A stretch of 64,000 bases of DNA from Termitomyces sp. T153 (Eukaryota > Basidiomycota > Agaricomycetes > Agaricales > Lyophyllaceae). A program made the translations under genes and the position numbers. Position 1 is the first letter of the stretch. Every line of letters starts with the position of its first letter. Of the stretch, positions 25,831-38,205 are shown piece by piece. The notes beneath the pieces were generated by a model. It had not been told where the DNA came from, made no database searches, and saw only the letters and a list, made by a program, of their open reading frames with translations. The stretch covers positions 62,001-126,000 of the forward strand of contig JACKQL020000110.1 of assembly GCA_018296165.2 (NCBI GenBank), in the 5' to 3' direction.

Positions 25831-28800
25831 TCACCCCCCCTCTAGCATGTGGCATCTCAACATGTAGAGTAGAAAAAGTTCTTGATTGCTTGGTCCACTA
25901 GTGAGATAGGGTAGATTCCTCAGATGGCATGTGGTGCATCTGGGTGCTTCTAATGGAACTCTCTGATAAGCCCCAGGGCATGTACATTTTCTTGTGGTTC
26001 CTAGAAGATATCCTTGATTCCATAACCCTTCCACTTCACCTTGTATTGTAACTGTTGCCAAAAAAGACAACTATCCAGGATCTCCTCCACCTTGTACTCC
26101 TTGCTGTTGTTGACCACCACCAAAGGTGACAGGGGTTGTTAGTGTTAGTGGGGCTGGAGACAACTTGACCATGTTGAACACCAAATGGAGCTGGTGCATT
26201 CCTGCAGGGAGCTGGAGTCAGTAGGCTAGGGGCCCTACCTATCATTTCACTGTAAAAGGTCCCAATTGGCAGTGCAAGAGCTTTTTTGATGGTTGGGTAG
26301 TTGTAATATTGGAGGCATCTAGGTAGACTCAATCTCTGGGCTAGTATTTTGGTCCTGGAGTCCTTCTGCAGTCATAGTATTGAGCTATGTCATCCTTTGC
26401 CTTTGCAAGAGCTGCTTGGGCCTCCTCCTGTGACTTCTTCATCTGGTCCACAAACTCATTTCCTGCTTCATTTTCTGAGGGCTGGGCCCAGAGTTCAAAG
26501 CCCATGCATGAGTGTTGTCCAGTGTCAAGGAAAAATGGGGAGAACTGGATGGAAGCATGAATGTGATTGTTGTATTGGAACTTGGCATCAGGGAGGAGTT
26601 TGTCCCAGTTGTTCTGGTGCTCATTGCAGAAGAGGCAGAGGTACTGCTCCAACTTCTGGTTTACATGTTCAGTCTGGCCATCAGACTGCAGGTAGTAGGC
26701 AGTGGAGGTGTGGAGCTTCATGCTGAGTAGTTAGTAGAGTTTCCTAGTAAAGTCCACTACAAACTGTAGAACCCAATTGGAGATATAAGCATTGAAGAGG
26801 CCATGGAGCTTCTAGACATTTTTCTGGTACAGGTTTGTAGCACCCATAGTGAAGCAGGTGGTGTGAGTTAAGGTCTAGCTGTTGAGAGAGTGGAAGTAGA
26901 CATCCTCTGGGACATCTGGTGGGGCAACTGGGATGGTCAGCAGGAGGAACTTGTTGCTTAAGCAGCCAGAGTGCTGAAATTGGGACATACTACTTGCACC
27001 AAATTGGTCCACACAGACAAATGGGCCTTTCAGAATAGGATCTTAACTTTCTGGGATTGTATCTATGTACTCAATGTTCTAGAGCTCTGCCAGAGGATTG
27101 TAGAGCAACACTACAACTCCCAGATCACTGGGCACTCCAGACAAAGGAAAATGCTAGAGCTAGTTTCATAGAATTATTAGTGGCCCCAGATATCCTAGTA
27201 TATTGGGTCCTACACTAGTACATGTGATCTCTGTCTCCAGACCAAGCTTTAGTGCTGCCTCCTCTCTGGACAGCTACAGCCTCTACTCATCTCTGCAGAG
27301 CAATAGAGTGTTACCTCTATGGACTTCATTGTAGAACTCCCCAACACCCATGGTTACATTACCATCATAGTAGTGGTGGACCTGTATGGCAAGTGAGTGC
27401 ACTTTGTCCCCCATGGCTTGGATTGCAAATAATTTGGGCCAGAGGAGTATAATGTTGCTATTGTTCTCCCCTCCAGTGCTATGGTCTGCTTTCTAGAACA
27501 GGGCATCTGGTTTTTTTATACTCTGGCCAGGCTTGTGGTGCACTGAGAAGTCAAAGTTGGCTAAATAGAGGGACCATTGGGCTTGTCAGCAGTTGAGTTT
27601 TTTGGCTGTCTAGAATTACTCAAGGTTTTTGTAATCTGTCCAGACCTTAAACTTGTGCTGTGCATCTTCCGGGAAATGCCACCATTCCTCAAACAACTGG
27701 ATAATGGCTAACATCTCCTTGTTATGGAATTTGTGGTTACAATTTACTACATTCCGACTCTTGGAGTAGAAGGCTACTGGATGCCACTTTCCATCTTCTG
27801 GGAACTGTTGTGAGAGAACTGCCCTGGTGGCAAAGTCAGAGCTGTTGGCTTCAACTTGGAAGGGAGAGTTATTGTCCAGAAATAGAAGAATGGGTCTGGA
27901 GATAACTGCATGCTTGAGAGCACTAAAAGCTGTCTGCTCTGGAGGCCCTCAGCTCCACATGACATTCTTCCCAGTGAGGTCAAATAGCAGGTGGGTGTGA
28001 TGCAAGAAGTCCTGGATGAACCTCTGATAGAAGTTCACAAAGCTTAAGCAGGCCTGCACCTCCTTGTTCTTGGGCTCTAGCTATTTTGCAATGCCTGCTA
28101 CCTTCACTGGGTCTATCTCTGCTACTCCATATGAGATGATTAGGCCCAGATACTTGATCCAGGTCTGCTCAAACTTGCACTTCTCTGGTTTGAGGTAGAG
28201 CTGATGCTAGCAAAGACATTCCAAGATGAGGCACATAATTTGGTAGTGCTCTTTCAGTGTTTTAGTGTAGATGAAAATGTTATTGAAGTATATGCACACT
28301 ATGCCTTTGGCAATGAGGTTTCAGAAGATGGTGTTTATCATTGTCTGGAAGGTAGCCAGGCTGTTAGTGAGTCTAAAGGACATAACAAGAGGTTCAAACA
28401 ATTCCTAGTTAGTTCAAAAGGCAGTCTTCCACTTGTCTCCCTCCTGGATGTGCACATTATTGTAGCCTCACTAGACATTCAGTTTGGTGAAGTACTGCTT
28501 ACTCTAGAGGTTGTTGATGAGCTTGGAGATGAAGGGGAGGGGGTAGCAGTTCTTCATGGTTATGGCATTAAGAACTTAGTAGTCCTTGATCAGTCAGAAT
28601 GAGCTGTCCTTCTTTTTGATGAAGAAGACTGGAGAAGCTATCAGGGTGGAGGAGCAGATGCAACCAGAGTCCAGGTTCTTTTGTAGTAAGGCATTGAGCT
28701 CATCCTGCTGTTTGAGTGCTAGCAAGTAGACCTTATAGCTCGAGAGCTTGGAATCTGGCATTATCATTTCTCCCCTGCTCTTTCTACTCTCTTGGCAGTA

Positions 28801-28850
28801 TAGAGAGATAGCAGGGCATGATTATCTCATGAATGTGAGTTATAAATCCC
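25831..28850 (-). mobile_element. Dead Ty3/gypsy LTR retrotransposon, pol region
   Basis: Minus-strand relic of a fungal gypsy pol. Reverse transcriptase starts near 28.65 kb (ASPVFFIKKKD, then YPLPFISKLINNL and EGDKWKTAF). RNase H and linker sequence follow at about 28.1-27.5 kb. The integrase C-terminal part is open at 26721-26341 (LQSDGQTEHVNQKLEQY, then WDKLLPDAKFQYNNHIHAS). The catalytic YXDD box reads YFNN (28290-28279), so it is enzymatically dead, and many codons are stops. The likely end of pol and start of a 3' LTR is at 25830, where the minus strand reads GGGGGGTGATGTCAGGGAAC; I could not find a second LTR copy, so the element is probably truncated at its 5' side. Confidence 0.85.
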
Positions 28851-29875
28851 AACTGACCAAAGTTAACATAGTAACTATTTCTTAGACTTAGGCTGCTCTT
28901 GAAAGTGTGCACTGGCTCCCTGAATTATGCCAGATAGAACAAGCCTTGTGGAGAATGATCTTTACAACTGCCAGTAGAGATAACCTGCTAGATCAGTTAT
29001 CCACAAGCTTACCCACTTTAATTGGTATTGCTTCCATAGTTAGTAAGCAGTGGATAAGCATATATTGGCTTTCTCCTACCTGTGCATTATTGCATTATTA
29101 TAAGACATTGTGCCTTTACTACTCATGCACTCATGACTTCCATAGAACAATTGAACTCTTCAACAGCAGACTCTTACCACTGCCAAGCTACTCTGCTCCC
29201 TGCTAACTACTTCTTATTAATCCCAAATCCCACCTCTCATGCAACCTATAGAAATTCCCCAAGAATCTAAAAGCCATCCTCAAGACTTTGCCCCAGCCCA
29301 CATTGAGATCACATTTGCCTCTCCACATGGCCAATCTACAAATCCCCACCCCTCTATACAGCATTCACACTATCTTCAAAATTCTGATTCACAAGAGCCA
29401 GCTGCTCCTCCTTCATCTTACCAACCTCCTTAAGAATCTAATCTTAATGGTCAAGATTCTGAAGATTCTCCTGACAATCCACAAATTTTGGTTGCTCATT
29501 ACTGACAATGAGAATATCATTCAGAACAAATTGGTGCTCTTATAAAACAAACCCAAGCTACTAAACAATCCAACCTTGGTAAAAATAACAAACAATCTTT
29601 GGAGAAACCAGAAAAACTAGTGGCTCCTTTGCAACAATTGGACCACCTCCAGCAGAATTTGACACTCTTTTAAAATAATCACATGCATCTGAAGAATTCA
29701 ACCTTAGTACAGAATTGGAGTAATCTAAGAGCAATTCTGAAAATTCTAGTGCTTCTTTACAAGTTGTGAGTGGTCTGCAATATTCTGGCACTCCTTTACA
29801 AGATGAGAACAATGCTTCACAACAATTCAATGCACCTCCAGCACAGTCTCAACCTCCTGAAGAATTCTCATTTCA

Positions 29876-30176
29876 TGAAGATTCTTTGGAAGAACTAGAA
29901 AAACCAGGCAACCAGGCAATTGCTCAAAGGAATTAGATGCTACTCCAGAATAATGTATGTAACATTTCATTCCATCTTCATATATGATTATACATATTTT
30001 TCCTACCATAGTCAAAGTGCATTCTGAAACATCACATGTCTGTGAAGATTTTAAAGAATTTTCAGATGATTCAAGAAATTTAGGCAATTGCTTAGAGCAA
30101 TTGATGCTGCTCCAGAATCATATATATAACTTTTCATATGATTATGCATACATTTTCTATCCTAGTAAAAGTGCAG
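29876..30176 (+). repeat. 165-nt imperfect tandem duplication
   Basis: Copy 1 starts GAAGATTCTTTGGAAGAA near 29877; copy 2 starts GAAGATTTTAAAGAATTTTC near 30042. Both continue through GGCAATTGCT, GATGCT(A/G)CTCCAGAAT and end near AGTAAAAGTGC or AGTCAAAGTGC. The copies have diverged strongly. Confidence 0.65.
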
Positions 30177-30908
30177 CAAGCAATTGCAAGGATCATCAGA
30201 AGTGGTTACAATCTCTGAAATACCAAACCTGCACAGCTTGCATATTCTGTCCAGTACATCCTATGCCTCTATTCTAATTCTAAAAAGCACAAGAAGGAAG
30301 GTGGTGGCAAAGCTTGGATGATGATAGACCTTACTATAGATGATATGGTAAGCCTGCCTATAAACTTCAAACCTTCCTCATTTTAATTGAACTGAGGATG
30401 TAGAGGTCATTGGTAGTGACAAAATAGATTTTAATGTTATCAGGCTGTAGCACATTGGCCATACTACCTATTCTTTACTAATCCTTACAAGCAGCCAATC
30501 TGATTCAAAAGACTCATAATACAAGTACCAACTGGAATATCATGTCAGTGCCCCCTCATGGTTGATGTGACTTCTCTGATCCTCACTTTTGCAGCTTTCT
30601 CAAGACTTGCAGTGGTTTGAATAGATGGAGAAGCATGTGTTCCAATCTCCAGCCTAGCAGTTCCAGATCTCTGATTTCATCTAAGTCCTCCCACACTCCC
30701 AGTACATGTGAATGGGCAGTGCCAAAATATTCTTAACCTTGAAGACCAGCACTTGCATACTTGTTATAGAAGCACTCTATGAGGAAGTTGCTTTTTGTGA
30801 AGAAACACTGCCTTTGGTATTCTCTTTAAATGAGGCTACCACATTATATGGTTTGTTCTTCACCTCTTTATTAGCTATGCCTACTAAGAGTTACTAGACT
30901 TTACTGTT

Positions 30909-31640
30909 TTGGGCCCTGAGAAGACACAATCTAGAATGTGGCTCAATCTGCTGGCTGGGATTTGCACTAACCCTTCCAAAGCTTTAAACTGCTTGTACAT
31001 GCCCAAAATGCAGGATGCATTTGGCTATTTTCAGTATCCAATAGATACTATTGTTTGGAGGCAAACCTGTGGAAACACTTATTGTGGCAACAAGGAGCAA
31101 TATCCTGTCTCAGATATGCACTGGTCTATAGTCTCTACTGGTGCAACCACCCACTATTGACACATTGACTCCAATAAATTTGGGACTTTCATCTAAGTCA
31201 ACACAGGATGCAAAGTCTGGTATGTTGCCACACTCAAGAGTGGGTCCTTTGATGACTTTGCCAGTACTGAACTGTACACTGCAGACTATGACATTTCTGC
31301 CATGAATCACCATCATAAAACTAGTGCTGACTTCTAGTACAACCTTATTAATACTCACATTCTATACATTTCTTTCTTTGTTGAAACTCTTCAGGCTAGG
31401 ATTATGTGCCTTGATCTTCTCCATGCTGTTGCAACCCCCAAGCATATACTTTGCAAGGGAGGGCACTTCTGTTCCACCTCAATCATTAAGGACATTGTTA
31501 CAGCAACATTTCTTGATTTTGTTGGCTAAAGAATAGTCACCAATATTGAATATTGATTGGCCTCTCATAGGCTCCTCACCAAAATGCCAACCTTTTATAT
31601 TGTGGACCTTACTGAACTCCACTAATGTCTGCTTTATTTT
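30909..31640 (+). pseudogene. JmjC-domain protein relic
   Basis: One frame on the plus strand carries a recognisable JmjC domain. The metal-binding HxD is HIDSNKFGT (31161-31169 for HID), followed by GCKVWYVATLKSGSFDDFAS, and the second His is in LLHAVATPKHILCKGGHF (CAT at 31422-31424). The pattern matches the JmjC family that is abundant in Agaricomycetes. The frame is interrupted by TGA at 31158, TAA at 31194 and TAG at 31335, yet there is no frameshift between the two motifs. Such proteins may act as histone demethylases or hydroxylases, but this copy cannot make one. Coding relics upstream (from about 29.2 kb) may be its N-terminal part. Confidence 0.72.
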
Positions 31641-33964
31641 CTTCTGACTATTAGTCATTATAAATTCGAAACCCTTAATTTCATTCTAGATCAAAAGTGA
31701 GCCCATTTACCAGATCTTTGCTCTTGGGAAGGAGTATTAAGCATTTTATACCTCTGTCTATATTTTAAATTATACAGTGCACTTGTCTACTAGCAGTACC
31801 TTGCATCAAGACATGTCAAAGCCCTCAAATTGGCTATCAAGAACCAGTCTTGAGCAAGAAAACTCCTGTTGTGGCTTTTAAATAATCACACTTTCACTCA
31901 GCATAGCCAATCTATTACTGCCAAAGCTGCACAAAGCAAGGTTTATTGTTGCTTACTTGTGCATCATGCTTGCCTTCTAGTCATTTATAAAGATCTTGCT
32001 CACACAGCAGGTTTGGACTAGCACCTGGCTAAGGTCAAGCCCCAACAGGTTGCCTAGAACATTGACTGGTGCTTGAAAGGTGGACCCTGCTAACACCTCT
32101 ATAACCTTATGAAAAGCCAGCCCATCATGCATCACACATTTTCCTAGTATGAAAACTCCTATAGTGTAATTTCTACGCCGCAAGATGATCATGCTACATA
32201 TTTTCCTTTTCAAACATGCAATTCCAGTCATAGACCCTCTACTACAAATATAGATGAACCTTTCAACAGCTATGTCTATGGAGACTGGAAGTGTGCCACT
32301 ACACTAGGCTTTGCTCTGTATACAGAGCATGCAAATATCTTTCAGGAATTTAGCAAAAATCACTTTATAGACCAACAATATAAAGACTCCAATAATACTG
32401 ATGTCTATACCAAATCTAGTGATATCAATGAACTCCTGGCAGCCTGCAAAGGTAAACCAAACAAAGTTTCTCTTCAACTGCACTTAAGCTCAATGTACTA
32501 TTCAAGTGCCAAGAAAGCTCAAAACTATTGATATATACATACTATTCTAACCCATTTGTTATATGTAACTACATTCCCAATTAAAAGCTATTACATTTAT
32601 ATTGCCACTCCAGGCACTGGCCTGCCCCCATATCAAGTTTTGTAAAAGGGTTAGCAAGCCAATGCATTATGAAAACAGTCCACTTCATCTTACTATACTC
32701 TAAGTACTGCATAAGTATTAATGGCACCCATTACAGACTCTAGACATCTTTGGAAAACACTAAACATACTGATTCATCTCTTAACTATCAATTATTGGCT
32801 TTTCATTTCAACCACCACTGACATCATGAGTGCCTCTGACTGGTTCAAGTGCCCCCATACCTGTACATATGCCACTGAACCCACTCACAGTGGTATAAAA
32901 AACTGCAGGCTCACATATGAATTCCAGAGCACCCAGATTGTAATAGGTACAGTATCAGTCTGGCATTGCAACTCTAGTTTCTAGCAAAGGCACATTGCTT
33001 TCACAAAGCAGCACCCTGCATGCACCTCATTATGCTCAATGCATGTGCACTTGGGCAAAGAGGCTCATGTCAGGCTTATGCTAGGCTTTGACCTGATATT
33101 GTTCAACTTAGGCTACTCTTGAGCACTGAGGAAACTACTCAATAGTCTTTGATCATAGCTTTCATAAATATGATCAGACAATATAGAGACAGCTTACCTG
33201 GTTACTGAGTGACCTAGACCAAATCCTTTCTTCACCAACTTGAAACAGTCTCTAATCAAAATCCACAATCCCTTCCTAACAGTCCTCTATTACCTATACT
33301 CCATCTATCTCTACAAGCCCCAGATGTTCATTCACCCATTCTCATCAACATATCTCTCCCCATTAACCCACTCTCCCCCAAGCTCCAACTCCTTAATCCT
33401 CATGAGTCACTCATGCACATTATATGGATTGAACCCAAAGCCCATGCTTAATCTGACTTTGCCCAAGCCTCCAATTCCTTTTATACTATTGTTCATCATA
33501 CCTGTCGATCTAGCTCTGGAAGTCCAAGGCATGTTTTCTAACAACATATAGATTACCAATGACCATAGAGGTCACATGTCCTAAAACAAAATCTAAAACA
33601 TTCCTGTCAAAGAAAATGTTGAAGTGTTAGTTGAAAAATAAGTAAGGGTTTTGCACATCACTTTACAACCTCTGCTATGACATGCACCCAGATCACTGTG
33701 TTGGTTGAGCTCATGTAATGGACCACCTTATTTGATGTCAAGTTAATGATCTTCAACAACTCTTTAATACTTTCACTACTCCTGCTTCTAACCCCATTTA
33801 CCTGCACTTCATAAAGCTGATCAATACTTGCCTGGGACAATCTTTCCATCAATTTTATATAAGTTTATATAACCCCACTACTCTATCACCATTCACACTA
33901 CTGCAAGAGCCCCAACAATCCCTATAGCTGAAATGCTGACTCTTTCAAGTTATTTTTCTCAGCA

Positions 33965-34860
33965 TTGTTCTGCCTGGCCCAGATCACTGCCATTTGGCCC
34001 AATCTGGCTGGGAACATCATATATGGAAACAAGATATCCTACCTTTCTGATGCTGCAGCTGTTGTCCAGCACCATGAATATAATACATGTGCCATTTTTA
34101 TTATTGATAACTCTGAAAATCTCAATACACTTGCACCTGGCCAAATATATAAATGAGGCTACACTGATTGCTCCTACCATGTATTCTTCTCTAGCCAACC
34201 TGATTTGGATAAAAAATCCATGAGTACTGTTGAAGCAATGCAAGCTGCAGTCCAGGTGGGACAGAAATGCTATACTAGTGTTAATGGGGGTCTAGGTCTC
34301 ATTGTCTCCCAGTGGTTTACCATGCCTTACTTACACTCTCTCAACAAGTTTGGGGAACTCTGGATCATCTTTGTCAGTGAAAAAATAACCCATACCATTG
34401 CCACCACTAGTTTTGGCTCTATAAAGTCTAATGATGTTCACAATTTCACTCCACTCTATAAATTCATATTAGTCTCCACTCTTTTTTTCACTTTGTTCAT
34501 TTAACAATAGTCACATAACAGAAATGAGCTATCTGATGAGCCAATGAATGTGTGGAAAGCTGAGGAAGCTAGGTATTGCTTTGAACAATTTGTCATAGAT
34601 ATGCTCATTAGGTTAATCAAAATTTATAAAAAACAAAACAAGTGCCCCTCAGATTTGCACCTCTTTGCTTGCTTTGATATTGCAGTCTATTATTATCTAG
34701 ACCAGACATAAAGATACTTTTTGAGTAAGGTCAAGGCAGATGCTATCATGATTCTGTTCTTGTAAAGAGACACACAATACTTGATTGAGCATGTTTTTGT
34801 GAGCTCTCTTTATAATAACTTCTTCACCAAAGCTTGCATGTATAGGAATAATTTGCTTGC
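33965..34860 (+). pseudogene. Unidentified coding relic of about 300 codons
   Basis: A single plus-strand frame stays readable for about 900 nt with roughly five in-frame stops (34154, 34502, 34508, and near 34710 and 34763) and no frameshift. Peptides include ITAIWPNLAGNIIYGNKISY, SENLNTLAPGQIYK, VEAMQAAVQVGQKCYTSVNG, FTMPYLHSLNKFGELWII and MNVWKAEEARYCFEQFVIDM. I recognise no domain. Further peptides in the 31.7-33.1 kb stretch may belong to the same or a neighbouring protein. It could be cargo of a mobile element or an old host gene caught in the island. Confidence 0.5.
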
Positions 34861-37800
34861 TTAATAGTTTAATTTTTTATATCATCTATAATGACTATTT
34901 TGCTTTACATTCCAATGCATTCAATTTTGCACTGTGTTGCTAGCATAAATTTTTTCAACCTGAGCAAACTGTCTACAATTCAGATGCTGCCATCCAGCAG
35001 ATTTCAGCCCATGCTATTCCAAGTGCACACAAGTCCATACAAGCCATGGATGATGCTTGACTCAGGGTTATTTACTAAATCACAAGAATAGCCATAAATA
35101 GTCACAAAACAACTCTGATATGCCATTACCAGCTTTTATTTGAATTTCAGTCAGACTTCCAATACACATTTAAAACTCTCCTCTCTTCAATGTGTGAGGA
35201 CATGCATGGGAATATGCAATGCCAGCCCAGTTCAATGTAGGTGAGTTTTAGTGCAATTTACTCAATTTTAACTCTAAGTAAACATTTGTAATAGCCCCCA
35301 CAAGAAGAGCAAGACATCTAAAAACCCATGCCCAGTTACTTTTTCCCATTGTCTGATGAAGCTACAGCCACTAATAACTCCAATACCTGTTTTTTTGAAA
35401 AACTGTGGCTATTCTTTACTGACTCACTGCAACCTGGCCCTCTAGCAGCTGCAACCTCTTCACTCAGTTTATATAGCATTATTCAAGAAGCACTAGAAGA
35501 CCAAGCCATGCTTCAGTCCCTCTCTATTCTCATTAGCCTCTTCAATTATGACTATACTACTCACTCATGTTGAGACCATTAAGTGGACTAAGTGGGCATT
35601 AGATCTTTCTAGCACCCAACTACTTCATGTTGATTTCAAAAGCTCTCAGGCAGCCAATTTCCTACTAGCCTACATGTTCAAAGCAGCCTTCAGATCATAT
35701 ACAATCTCTAATGCCACACAAGTTTTAAAAAATCTGGCTTTGGTACTTGCTAGTTCTATAAACTATTTACCATGCCAAATTAACTACTGTTTAATAGAAT
35801 CAAGATGTCCAACTATTTGTCACCAACCTCACAACAGTTACAGGCCTTATAGCTAGTCCATTGTTATCTACTGCACTCACTCAACATATCCATTTCCAAA
35901 TTATACTTGAATGAGCTCAGTTAATGGTCAATTTCTTGAAGGATATGGCTCTGCACTGAATAATCACATCTATGCCACAATTATATAAGCATCTTAGTTA
36001 GCTAGACTAAATAACAATCATGTATTATAACCTTAAGTCTGAAATTAAAATAACAAAAGTACTTGATATATCTTCTCTACAGTCATTTTATTTGGTGCTG
36101 GGTCCTGCACATATATATTCAGTTTCCATAATTCTGGGTCCTATATATTCATGTTCAATTGTGCACATTTCAATCACAAAAGTAGCCTGCCTGCCAAGTT
36201 ATGGTTTTTTTTTGCATTATGCATTAAAATCACAAAACTTCTGACTGCCAGAATTACATCAAATACCCTATCTTATTGTAGTGGATACTTTCTTCTAGAC
36301 AACTTAGTAAACAAAAGTGTTGATAATAAATAAGGGTGTGAATGATAGATGGAATTGATTTAAATGGGGGTGACTTGTGAAGTTGAGGTGGTCTACTGCA
36401 ATCAGTCAAATAAGTTAAAAGGAGAAAGAAAGTGGTTTTCTACCATGTGGAAACATGCTGAAGTATTTGCACTTGTACTGCTACATAGGACTGTGTATTG
36501 GAATGTGGTGCACTATTAAGATATATGTAATAGGCCTATCATTACTCTAAATTGGCTTGCATATTCAGGTGCCATAGGTAGTGATAAAAATAAAACCCAG
36601 CAATAGAAGAAATAAGTAGCTTCCAAAATGGATTATTAGTGCCAGTCAGAAGCTCAAGCTTATTTTATTTTTGCATAGCTATGTATTCAAATCATTGAAG
36701 ATAATATCCAGAATACCCTCAGTCAATTAGCCAAAGCTGGCCATCTGTTTCAATGATGACATTGCATAGATGATGTCTTAGTGTGAAAAGATAAGTGGCT
36801 TTGAATAATCAAAAAGAGTATCTAAGTTAAAATTATATCTGTTAATAATCTGTTTCTGCTACTCATTGAAATATTGAGCAAAGTGAGACTAGGAGGTAAA
36901 TGAGCCACAAGCAGAGTGAACATGGCTAAAAACTGGAGTGAAGGCCTCCTGGGGTGCAAGGCAAGTGATGGAACCAGAAAGTGTGTTAGCTGATGCAGTC
37001 AAACAGCAGAGCTGATAAATATATTTGCACAGAGTGCAAGCAATGTAAATTTTTTTTTAGATAGAGAGCTTAGGCCACAGTTAATCTAGAGTCTAGCCTA
37101 AATAGCAAGCTTGTAAACAGTAAGCAAAGATTTGACAGGGTGAGTCTGATTTGGTATGTAATTTATAATTAGCAAAATGCAGTGTTTATATTTGATGAGG
37201 CAATGAACTCAAGGGACAAGAATGGTGGACTTGGCAAGGAGCAAGTTCTGGACATTTTCTTTACAAGAATTATGAGGGTAGAGGTGAGCTGCACATTAAT
37301 ATTTGATAACAGTGTTATATATAAAGCATTTGACAGTTCTTTTGGGCTCTAGAACAAAGAGAGCTTGGTTGCTTTGTTTGAAAATGCTTTAGTTGCTGAG
37401 GTGGCCAATATCTAAAAGCTGATAAATAAGAAGAGGCACAGGTCAGTAAGAGGCACTGCCAAAGTAAGGAATAAGAGTAATCTGCATAGTTAATAGAGCA
37501 ATTCAACATGAGTAAAAAAAAGTTGTTATGATATCCAAAGTATTTGTAATAAGGCCAAATGTTGTGTAAAGGAGCCACTTAATAGTAATGTTTATTATGC
37601 ATGAAAAAGAGTTGAAGAAAGGCCAGGCACATGGGAGGATGCAATTAGATGGGAAATCTAGTGAGATGAGGTTAAGTGAGGTAAAATGGAATGATCATGA
37701 AAAGTGGGCAAAGGTTAGATTAAATGGAAATGGAGAGAAAAGATATGAAAGGTTTTAATATGGGTAATAATAGCATAGGTTAGCAAAGCTTTGAACATCA

Positions 37801-37878
37801 ATAAAGAGAAATGAAATAGAGGCAAGAGTTGCTAGGTATGACTTAGTTAAGAAGCATAAGTAAGTGATGGAGTTCAAT

Positions 37879-38205
37879 GTAGCATGGATGGCCTGTTATT
37901 GTGGAGTGATAGTGTCTAGCTTAAGATGAATTATGCTTCATACAAAATTACATTTTTGCCTGTGAATAAGTATTATAGCCCTTTTCCTAGAGCAAGTTGA
38001 GCAGTGTGTCAATTTGAAGACTAATATAGCTTAGACAGCCTGTTATTGTAGATTGATAGTGTCTAGCTTAAGAGAAATTATGCCTTAGGTAGAGATAACA
38101 TTCTCACTTACTGATAAGTAGTATGGCCCTCTGCTCAGGGCCTGTTGCATAGCCTATCAGTATGAAATGATGGTGGCAGGCTTAAAATAGATTATATCTT
38201 GCATA
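37879..38205 (+). repeat. Degenerate tandem repeat, about three copies
   Basis: The string CCTGTTATTGT, then GATAGTGTCTAGCTTAAGA, then AATTATGC occurs at 37891 and about 38039. A third, more diverged copy starts near 38149. Unit length is about 120-150 nt. Confidence 0.6.
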
